The position numbers and the translations under genes were made by a program. Shown here piece by piece: positions 1 to 4,947 of a stretch of 6,512 nucleotides of DNA. Below the pieces are notes generated by a model that was not told where the DNA came from, ran no database searches, and worked only from the letters and a program-made list of their open reading frames with translations. The stretch spans positions 1 through 6,512 of the forward strand of contig JAHEOE010000091.1 in assembly GCA_018609785.1 (NCBI GenBank). The letters are read 5' to 3'. The number at the start of each line of letters is the position of its first letter. Positions within the stretch are counted from its first letter, which is position 1. The DNA comes from Minisyncoccota bacterium (lineage in GTDB: Bacteria; Patescibacteriota; Minisyncoccia; SW-4-49-11).

Positions 1-405
1 GACGGCAATAACGAGGAGGTCAAAGATCCGCGATATACGCAACTAACCGAAGAAGCCGACGGATTCTTTCTTGTCGTGCCTGAATACAATCACAGTTTCC
101 CCGGTACGCTTAAACGTATGCTTGATAGTGAATTGAAGAATTATCGACGAAAGCCGGTTGCTATGGCGGGTGTTTCCGCGGGACCGTGGGGAGGTATTCG
201 AGCGATTGAGTCTTTGGTGCCCGCTTTGCGGGAAATGGGGCTGGTAGCTAGTTCGGTGGATATGATGTTTCCGTTCATTCAAAACGCATTTGATGAAGAA
301 GGGAATCCCACTGATGAGCAAACCGAGTCTCGGGTAAATGATGCGTATGAAGAGTTGATTTGGCTTGCACGTACGCTGAAATGGGGACGCGAAAATCTCT
401 CTTAA
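1..405 (+). CDS. NADPH-dependent FMN reductase family protein, 3' part (5' end outside window)
   Basis: The frame is open from base 1 to the TAA at 403-405, giving 134 residues. The family (flavodoxin-like FMN reductases and azoreductases, PF03358 type) uses NAD(P)H to reduce FMN or quinone-like acceptors in the cytoplasm and is usually about 180-200 aa, so roughly 50-60 N-terminal residues are missing. The diagnostic segment is ADGFFLVVPEYNHSFPGTLK (residues 19-38), the flavin-phosphate/isoalloxazine loop. It is followed by the RKPVAMAGVSAGPWGG stretch and RAIESLVPALREMG, all typical of this family. The C-terminal part is helical and charged. It lies 62 nt upstream of a superoxide dismutase on the same strand and could act in oxidative defence or supply reduced flavin; that role is inferred from context only. 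The exact substrate cannot be read from the sequence. Confidence 0.88.
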   Translation, partial: DGNNEEVKDPRYTQLTEEADGFFLVVPEYNHSFPGTLKRMLDSELKNYRRKPVAMAGVSAGPWGGIRAIESLVPALREMGLVASSVDMMFPFIQNAFDEEGNPTDEQTESRVNDAYEELIWLARTLKWGRENLS

Positions 406-456
406 TACATAAGATATTTGTCCGTCGAGGGGAGTTTGTGCTACAGTTCAGATAGG

Positions 457-462
457 TAAAAT
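457..462 (+). promoter_or_regulatory. Candidate -10 element of the SOD gene, leaderless arrangement
   Basis: TAAAAT matches 5 of 6 bases of the sigma-70 -10 consensus and ends 5 nt before the SOD ATG at 468. A start site 5-7 nt downstream would fall on or next to the start codon, giving a leaderless mRNA. This would explain why no Shine-Dalgarno is visible at the normal distance. There is no convincing -35, only a TTTGTG-like stretch around 435-440. The same spacing recurs at the minus-strand gene starting at 4876. Confidence 0.35.
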
Positions 463-467
463 TAAAT

Positions 468-1067
468 ATGTTTCCTATGTACTACGAAGAGCAATCTTTT
501 AATATCCCTGAGCTTGAAGGGATATCTCAGGAACAAATTGATGTTCATCTCAAACTTTACTCCGGATATGTGAAGAATACGAATTATCTTTTGGAGAAAA
601 TCGCCGAATTAAACGAAGATCCTGAGGGAAATAAAATCCTGATAGATGAGTTGCAACGTAGACTTGGTTTCGAGTTTGATGGTATGCGACTGCATGAGTA
701 TTATTTTGAACAGCTCGAGGATGGAGCGCAAAGTCCCGATGAGAATAGTGCGTTTGTGCAAGCGCTTACCGAGCAGTACGGAGGGTTTGAATCTTGGCTT
801 GAAGATTTTAAACGTGTGAGCGGTTTACGCGGTATTGGGTGGACGATTACGTATTACGATCCCAAAGCCGGGTATTTCCATAATGCGTGGGTAAGTGATC
901 ATGAATTGGGACATCTTGCCGGTCTTCCCGTTATCTTTAATATGGATATGTGGGAGCATGCCTTTATGGTGGATTATCTGCCGTCCGAAAAGGCGCAATA
1001 CAAAGATGCCTATATTGGCAACGTCAATTGGAGTGTGGTTGAGCAGCGTTTTGAAGACGTATCTTAA
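468..1067 (+). CDS. sod: Superoxide dismutase, Fe/Mn family (His-type active site)
   Basis: 199 aa, the usual length for cytoplasmic Fe/Mn SODs, which convert two superoxide into O2 and H2O2. Predicted metal ligands are His27 (in DVHLKLYSGYV), His76 (in RLHEYYF), and Asp160 and His164 (in DMWEHAF). GLRGIGWTITYYDP (119-132) and the C-terminal VNWSVVEQRF are also family landmarks. The second-shell residue that hydrogen-bonds the metal-bound solvent is Gln in classical enzymes. Here the FeSOD Gln69 position is Gly72, and the position 15 residues before the ligand Asp is His145, so this is a His-type enzyme whose metal (Fe, Mn or either) cannot be predicted. The first ligand helix lacks the usual HxxxHH pattern: His27 is 7 rather than 8 residues before Tyr34. 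There is no signal peptide. The start is the first in-frame ATG; no Shine-Dalgarno is seen, but a -10-like TAAAAT lies just upstream. A hairpin follows the stop. Confidence 0.95.
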   Translation: MFPMYYEEQSFNIPELEGISQEQIDVHLKLYSGYVKNTNYLLEKIAELNEDPEGNKILIDELQRRLGFEFDGMRLHEYYFEQLEDGAQSPDENSAFVQALTEQYGGFESWLEDFKRVSGLRGIGWTITYYDPKAGYFHNAWVSDHELGHLAGLPVIFNMDMWEHAFMVDYLPSEKAQYKDAYIGNVNWSVVEQRFEDVS

Positions 1068-1086
1068 CCGGGGAATATACCACCGG
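1068..1086 (+). terminator. Hairpin directly after the SOD stop codon (weak terminator or 3'-end stabiliser)
   Basis: CCGGGG (1068-1073) pairs with CC-A-CCGG (1080-1086) around the loop AATATA, giving a six-pair GC-rich stem with one bulged A, starting at the first base after the TAA. No U-tract follows directly; the nearest T-rich run is at 1101-1116. It may act as an attenuating 3' end separating the SOD transcript from the photolyase operon, but a true intrinsic terminator is not shown. Confidence 0.3.
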
Positions 1087-1108
1087 ATGTGAAAGGTGAC
1101 TCTTTTCC

Positions 1109-1138
1109 TTGTTTTTCATGGGAATTGGATGGTATACT
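1109..1138 (+). promoter_or_regulatory. Extended -10 promoter of the photolyase operon
   Basis: TATACT at 1133-1138 matches 5 of 6 of the -10 consensus and is preceded by TGG (1130-1132), making a TGn extended -10. TTGTTT at 1109-1114 is a plausible weak -35 with an 18-nt spacer. Transcription from about 1145 would leave a leader of about 40 nt before the ATG at 1185. A second, weaker TGG-AATAAT lies at 1148-1156. No other promoter-like sequence sits inside the three-gene run, which supports a single operon. Confidence 0.55.
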
Positions 1139-1173
1139 TTCCTCTAGTGGAATAATAGTTCCTCCTAGAAAGT
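1136..1173. repeat. Interrupted dyad overlapping the -10 and leader of the photolyase operon
   Basis: ACTTTC (1136-1141) mirrors GAAAGT (1168-1173). TAG (1145-1147) mirrors CTA (1165-1167), and GGAA (1149-1152) mirrors TTCC (1159-1162), around the centre TAATAG. The 13 complementary positions are broken by small bulges. The element begins inside the -10 hexamer and spans the expected start site, so it could be an operator or a leader hairpin. Function is inference. Confidence 0.3.
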
Positions 1174-1184
1174 AAAATTACGCT

Positions 1185-1421
1185 ATGTTTAAAGGATTGC
1201 AACGCAAATTTCCGGAACAGCAAGAGTTTATTGCCAAGTACGCGATTGCCGCAAAGATCATTGCCACATATGTAACAATTTCGTTGATTACCATCTTTAT
1301 CGTGGTGCAGATTGTGGGATGGGCATTAAGTACGTTGATTTTCCCGCCTGTTCAACAAGCGCTCACTCCTCAACCTCAACAACCTTCGTTGCAACAACTG
1401 CAACAGCAGCGTTCTCAATAG
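1185..1421 (+). CDS. Small single-pass membrane protein with Pro/Gln-rich tail, unknown function
   Basis: I do not recognise this 78-aa protein. It has three parts: a basic, probably amphipathic N-terminus (residues 1-24, rich in Lys/Arg/Gln); one long hydrophobic helix (about 25-53, including TISLITIFIVVQIVGWAL); and a C-terminal tail of about 25 residues (PPVQQALTPQPQQPSLQQLQ...) that is almost entirely Gln, Pro, Leu and Ala. No signal-peptidase or lipobox site is evident, so it is likely a membrane-anchored protein with one side disordered. It ends 6 nt before the start of the PhrB-like photolyase and is the first gene after the operon promoter, so it is probably co-transcribed with both photolyases. 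The start is the first ATG in the open frame; no Shine-Dalgarno is visible. That it is expressed is supported by its promoter and tight spacing rather than by homology. Confidence 0.7.
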   Translation: MFKGLQRKFPEQQEFIAKYAIAAKIIATYVTISLITIFIVVQIVGWALSTLIFPPVQQALTPQPQQPSLQQLQQQRSQ

Positions 1422-1427
1422 CGCCAT

Positions 1428-2963
1428 ATGGGCGTTTCTGCGGTGTGGATTCTTGGAGATCAGTTGTACTACTGGTATGACTGGTCTCCTTCTTTATTTG
1501 GGAAAGAATCATGGAGTGAAGTTCGGGTTTTGATGTGGGAGTCTCCCATGTTTTTTGAACGACGCGCGTATCATGTGCAAAAGCTTACGTATATCTTTGC
1601 TGCTATGCGCAGATTTGCTCAATTTTGGGAAGAAAAGGGGGCTGATGTAACGTATTATCGATGTACGGATGAAGAATCTCGTGTTTCTCTGAGTGATCGC
1701 TTGAAACAGTGGCGGTCCGAGGGTGTTACCGATCTCTATATGCTTCCTTTGAATAATACTGAAGACGCACTTTTTGAAGCATTACAGGCACAACAGAGTT
1801 TGAATGTGCATTGGTTGGATGACGAATCTTTCCTCACGTCACGATCGTTGAAAGAAACTCATTTTAACGGAAAAGAGTCGTTTCGGTTTGCCTCGTTTTA
1901 TGAAGATCAACGTCGGGAGCAGGAACTTTTACTTACCGAAGACGGAGATCCTCTGGGAGGTAAGTGGAGTTTGGATGAAGAAAATCGTGAGGCATTGAGC
2001 GAGGATATTTCCATACCCGAACGGGAGAATCAGCATACCGTTATTGATAGAGAATTAATTGGAAACGTAAAAGAAGATATCACCGAATTAGGAGTGGGAT
2101 TAGGGTATAATACCTCTATGATATATCCAATCTCTCCCGAAGCGGCGCGGAATTGGATCCATGAATTTTTGGAAATGCGACTTCCGTATTTTGGTACGTA
2201 TCAAGATGCGGTGAGACCGGGAGAATCGTTTGGGTTTCATTCCGTCTTTTCACCGTTTTTGAACGTAGGCATTTTGCATCCGCAGGAAGTGGTCGATGCG
2301 GTGGATACGTATTATCGAGAACATGCGGATGAGGTTTCGTTAAATCAGATTGAAGGGTTTCAGCGTCAGATTATCGGGTGGCGTGAGTATGTGAAAAATA
2401 TATATGATGTCTATGGGAACAAACAGCGAAAGCGGAATGTTTTTGGATGTAATCGAGAAATTCCCGAAGCTTTGTGGACCGGAGAGACCGGGCTGTATCC
2501 TATAGATGAACCGCTTGGACGTCTTTTGGAGACCGGCTATCTTCATCATATCGAACGGCTGATGCTGTTTGGGAATTTCTTTTTGTTGTGTGAAATTCAT
2601 CCGGACGAGGTCTTCGAATGGTTTATGAGTTTGTTTGTGGATGCGTATGACTGGGTGATGGTTCCCAATGTGTATGGGATGAGTCAGTTCGCGGACGGAG
2701 GGTCGATGATGACCAAGCCGTATATTTCTTCGTCCAATTATCTGCGTAAGATGACGGAGTTTGAAGATGACGGGTATTGGCCCGGGGTTTGGGATGCGTT
2801 GTTTTGGGAGTTTATTGCCAAACATCGGGAGTATCTCGCCAGCAATGCGCGTATGGGACTGATGGTAAATCTGTATGATAAGAAGTCCGAAGACGAAAAA
2901 GAGCAGTACGCGAAGACCAAGGAAGAATTTTTGGAGAATCTATATAAGAAGACCGAAACTTAA
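1428..2963 (+). CDS. Cryptochrome/photolyase of the FeS-BCP ((6-4) photolyase, PhrB-like) family lacking the Fe-S cysteines
   Basis: 511 aa, normal family length. Relatives such as Agrobacterium PhrB use FADH- and blue light to repair (6-4) photoproducts and bind a lumazine antenna plus a [4Fe-4S] cluster. The N-terminal alpha/beta antenna domain begins WILGDQL (7-13) and ends near FYEDQRREQELL and DPLGGKWSLDEENRE (174-188). The helical FAD domain carries EGFQRQIIGWREYV (309-322), HHIERLM (373-379) and PNVYGMSQFADGG (413-425). From memory of PhrB, Trp342, His366, Trp390, Met410, Tyr424 and Tyr430 map at a constant offset of +8 to Trp350, His374, Trp398, Met418, Tyr432 and Tyr438; Tyr391 becomes Phe399. 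The cluster cysteines 350, 438, 441 and 454 correspond to Pro358, Glu446, Gly449 and Gly453, and the loop between the last two is shortened to 3 residues. The only cysteines are 79, 341 and 388. The ATG lies 6 nt after the previous stop. Repair specificity is uncertain; a cryptochrome-like role is possible. Confidence 0.93.
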   Translation: MGVSAVWILGDQLYYWYDWSPSLFGKESWSEVRVLMWESPMFFERRAYHVQKLTYIFAAMRRFAQFWEEKGADVTYYRCTDEESRVSLSDRLKQWRSEGVTDLYMLPLNNTEDALFEALQAQQSLNVHWLDDESFLTSRSLKETHFNGKESFRFASFYEDQRREQELLLTEDGDPLGGKWSLDEENREALSEDISIPERENQHTVIDRELIGNVKEDITELGVGLGYNTSMIYPISPEAARNWIHEFLEMRLPYFGTYQDAVRPGESFGFHSVFSPFLNVGILHPQEVVDAVDTYYREHADEVSLNQIEGFQRQIIGWREYVKNIYDVYGNKQRKRNVFGCNREIPEALWTGETGLYPIDEPLGRLLETGYLHHIERLMLFGNFFLLCEIHPDEVFEWFMSLFVDAYDWVMVPNVYGMSQFADGGSMMTKPYISSSNYLRKMTEFEDDGYWPGVWDALFWEFIAKHREYLASNARMGLMVNLYDKKSEDEKEQYAKTKEEFLENLYKKTET

Positions 2964-2964
2964 T

Positions 2965-4320
2965 ATGAATCTCAAACGACGACGTATTTTGCAATCGGGA
3001 GAATTTGACGGAAGAGCTGTGCTTTATTGGATGAGCCGAGATCAGCGTGTGAACGACAATTGGGCTTTGACATACACGCAAGAGAAAGCGTTTGAATATG
3101 AAGTTCCTGTGATCGTGGTGTTCTGTCTGCAGACGCAATTCTTAGGGGCGAGCGAGCGTCATTTCGGCTTCATGCTTCGGGGACTCGAGGAGGTGGCGGA
3201 GACGTTGTCGGAGTGTCAGATCCCGTTGGTGTTACGAGAAGGAGATCCGGCGGAGGTTATACCTGCGGTTATCACCGAGCATAACGTGGGCCTGCTGGTC
3301 TCGGATTTTTCGCCCCTTCGGATTAAGCGGGAGTGGAATGAAAAGCTTCTTTCGGAAATTTCCATTCCCTATCACGAAGTGGACGCGCATAATGTAGTGC
3401 CTGTATGGGAAACCTCCGAGAAAAAGGAATTTGCCGCGCATACTATTCGCAAAAAAATTCATGCCGCTTTGCCGGAGTTTTTGCATGATCTTCCGGAATT
3501 GGAGAAACATCCGTATCCGTCCGATGTTCAGTCCTCTCCCGTGCGTCCGGATGAGTTTTTAAAACGAGTGGACTTTGCCAATCACGTCCCGGAGGTTGAC
3601 TGGCTCACACCGGGAGAAACAGCAGGGAAAGAGCGAATGTGGCAATTTATCGAGGGGCCGTTAACCGAGTATGATGACGCTCGAAACGATCCTAATGAAG
3701 ACGTGTTATCCGATCTCTCGCCGTATTATCATTTCGGACAGCTGGCCTCGCAACGAGTAGCGGTGGAAATTGATTCGCGACCGGGTACGCGGACTGAAGA
3801 CAAAGAGGCTTATCTGGAAGAGTTAATTGTAAGAAAGGAACTCTCGGACAACTTTTGTTTTTATGAGCCGAAGTACGATTCGTTTGAAGGCTTTCCTGAC
3901 TGGGCAAAGAAAACCCTCAACGAACATCGAGATGATGAACGTGACTACATTTATCCCGCCGAGGAATTTGAAGAGGCCCGCACGCACGATGACTTATGGA
4001 ATGCGGCTCAAATGGAAATGGTGAAATACGGAAAAATGCATGGATTTATGCGCATGTACTGGGCCAAAAAAATTCTGGAATGGACCGAGTCGCCCGAGCG
4101 GGCGTTGGAGATTGGAATTTGGCTCAATGACAAATACGAACTGGACGGGCGCGATCCGAACGGGTACGTCGGCGTTGCCTGGAGTGTGGGCGGCGTACAT
4201 GATCGCGCTTGGCAGGAACGTCCTGTATACGGTAAAGTTCGGTATATGAACAAGAACGGCTGTAAACGGAAATTTGATGTGGATGCGTATGTGGAGAAAA
4301 TTTTAAAAGGGGCCCCTTAA
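2965..4320 (+). CDS. phr: Class II CPD photolyase (deoxyribodipyrimidine photo-lyase)
   Basis: 451 aa, typical for class II enzymes, which split cyclobutane pyrimidine dimers in DNA using FADH- and near-UV/blue light. The N-terminal Rossmann-like antenna domain has the class II signature YWMSRDQRVNDNWAL (21-34). The FAD domain shows LSPYYHFGQL (251-260), RKELSDNFCFY (290-300), MHGFMRMYWAKKILEW (358-373) and LNDKYELDGRDPNGYVG (387-403). It continues with WSVGGVHDRAW (406-416) and ERPVYGKVRYMN (418-429). Trp345, Trp366 and Trp373 have the same spacing (21 and 7) as the Trp360/381/388 photoreduction tryptophans of Methanosarcina mazei class II photolyase, so the enzyme looks fully functional. 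The ATG at 2965, one base after the preceding TAA, is chosen over an upstream in-frame ATG at 2875. The extra 30 residues there lie inside the previous gene and look nothing like a photolyase. Translation is probably coupled to the upstream photolyase. Confidence 0.97.
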   Translation: MNLKRRRILQSGEFDGRAVLYWMSRDQRVNDNWALTYTQEKAFEYEVPVIVVFCLQTQFLGASERHFGFMLRGLEEVAETLSECQIPLVLREGDPAEVIPAVITEHNVGLLVSDFSPLRIKREWNEKLLSEISIPYHEVDAHNVVPVWETSEKKEFAAHTIRKKIHAALPEFLHDLPELEKHPYPSDVQSSPVRPDEFLKRVDFANHVPEVDWLTPGETAGKERMWQFIEGPLTEYDDARNDPNEDVLSDLSPYYHFGQLASQRVAVEIDSRPGTRTEDKEAYLEELIVRKELSDNFCFYEPKYDSFEGFPDWAKKTLNEHRDDERDYIYPAEEFEEARTHDDLWNAAQMEMVKYGKMHGFMRMYWAKKILEWTESPERALEIGIWLNDKYELDGRDPNGYVGVAWSVGGVHDRAWQERPVYGKVRYMNKNGCKRKFDVDAYVEKILKGAP

Positions 4321-4337
4321 AAGAAAGGTTGTAACCG

Positions 4338-4379
4338 GTGGTAAGTGAATAGTGGTTAGAATCTAGAATTTAGAAGATA
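4338..4379. repeat. Degenerate heptanucleotide tandem repeat, six units
   Basis: Reading in steps of seven from 4338 gives GTGGTAA, GTGAATA, GTGGTTA, GAATCTA, GAATTTA, GAAGATA. Every unit starts with G and ends with A, and five of the six end in TA. Two subtypes are visible, GTGnnTA-like and GAAnnTA-like. It lies in the convergent gap between the class II photolyase and the minus-strand membrane gene. It resembles the short tandemly repeated heptamers (STRR) known from cyanobacterial intergenic regions, though no relationship is implied. Confidence 0.5.
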
Positions 4380-4393
4380 AACGGTTGATTACA

Positions 4394-4414
4394 TGAGCCT
4401 TGTAGCTCGATTTT
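4394..4414 (+). terminator. Weak hairpin plus T4, possible terminator of the photolyase operon
   Basis: TGAGC (4394-4398) can pair with GCTCG (4405-4409) around the loop CTTGTA, including one T-G wobble. ATTTTG follows. Four Watson-Crick pairs and four T residues are marginal for intrinsic termination. It is listed because it is the only hairpin-plus-T candidate in the convergent gap. Confidence 0.25.
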
Positions 4415-4435
4415 GTAATTTAGAACGTTCTTTTC

Positions 4436-4876
4436 CTATTTCCACAAGAAAAACCAAGAGAGGAGGGCAATAAGAATTCCGATAATATATCCCACCGGAA
4501 CAATTTTGTGACCGCGTACGACAATCCACGGATAAAAGTCGGAGAAGTCGGACCAGAATTCACGGAGCTTAACAGCGGGGTTAACGACAAACCATAAAAA
4601 ATCTTCAATGACAATTCCGGAGAAATACGCGCTTATTAGGATGCCGAACAGTTCCAAATCCCATCCATGAGTCACGAGAGGGAGAGAAATCAATAAGGGA
4701 AATGTTATCCAAAATAAAAAGAAGTGATACGCTGAAAAAACAAATGTCTTACCGATGCGTATTTTCCATCCTTCTTTACGATAATTCCACGGATAGCGTC
4801 CTTCAACGTAGGACTCCCAAAACGCTGTGGCAAGCATCGCCAGATAAACCCAAAGAAAAATAAGTGATACATTCAT
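4436..4876 (-). CDS. Four-helix integral membrane protein of unknown function
   Basis: I do not recognise a named family. The 146 residues form four likely membrane helices: about 4-21, 46-69, 74-98 and 123-145. The polar links are conspicuous. One is ESYVEGRYPWNYRKEGWKIR (21-40) after helix 1; another is NPAVKLREFWSDFSDFYPW (99-117) before helix 4, and RGHKIV (121-126) follows it. Helix 3 carries an acidic EDFLWFVVNP (91-100), and helix 2 starts with SAYHFFLFW (48-56). His, Glu, Asp and many Trp near the membrane surface could form a metal or lipid-head-group site, but this is speculation. The gene is convergent with the class II photolyase and divergent from the methyltransferase, so it is a separate transcription unit. 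The ATG at 4876 lies 6 nt after a perfect TATAAT on the same strand, suggesting leaderless expression. It ends with TAG. Confidence 0.82.
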   Translation of the reverse strand: MNVSLIFLWVYLAMLATAFWESYVEGRYPWNYRKEGWKIRIGKTFVFSAYHFFLFWITFPLLISLPLVTHGWDLELFGILISAYFSGIVIEDFLWFVVNPAVKLREFWSDFSDFYPWIVVRGHKIVPVGYIIGILIALLSWFFLWK

Positions 4877-4882
4877 AAAAGT

Positions 4883-4891
4883 ATTATAGCA
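4883..4891 (-). promoter_or_regulatory. Extended -10 promoter (TGCTATAAT) of the minus-strand membrane gene
   Basis: On the minus strand the sequence is TG-C-TATAAT, a perfect -10 hexamer with a TGn extension. Only 6 nt separate it from the ATG at 4876, so transcription would start at or immediately next to the start codon. No clear -35 is seen, as is common for extended -10 promoters. On the plus strand the same bases read TATTAT (4882-4887), which could serve the divergent methyltransferase gene, but that direction has neither a TGn nor a -35. Confidence 0.6.
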
Positions 4892-4908
4892 TACAAAATG
4901 GAAATATG

Positions 4909-4943
4909 AGAGATGAGGTATCTCTATGACAGATAAGTAATAA
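4909..4943 (+). promoter_or_regulatory. Leader hairpin and four-codon upstream ORF before the RNA methyltransferase gene
   Basis: AGAGAT (4909-4914) pairs perfectly with ATCTCT (4920-4925), leaving the five-base loop GAGGT. That loop is a good Shine-Dalgarno placed 6 nt before ATG 4926. This ATG opens a minimal frame, Met-Thr-Asp-Lys, closed by two consecutive TAA codons at 4938-4943. The methyltransferase ATG at 4948 follows in a different frame and has no Shine-Dalgarno of its own. Reinitiation from the mini-ORF is a plausible way to translate it; this is inference from layout. Confidence 0.4.
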
Positions 4944-4947
4944 ATCT

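Noticed and set aside
895..1092. 65-codon plus-strand frame inside the SOD gene
   Set aside because: It is an alternative-frame shadow of the conserved ligand region of SOD.
2875..2964. In-frame upstream ATG extending the class II photolyase by 30 residues
   Set aside because: The extension lies wholly inside the preceding photolyase gene, is very basic and low in similarity to photolyases, and ATG 2965 gives the expected length and a 1-nt coupled junction.
2340..3138. Minus-strand open frames of 161, 108 and 60 codons across the photolyase genes
   Set aside because: They lie antisense to strongly conserved coding sequence, and their translations are Arg/His/Pro-rich without recognisable motifs.
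4307..4318. Perfect 12-bp palindrome AAGGGGCCCCTT overlapping the last codons of the class II photolyase
   Set aside because: With no loop it can form at most a 4-bp hairpin, and no T-tract follows on the plus strand, so it was not called a terminator. It may simply reflect the Lys-Gly-Ala-Pro codons.
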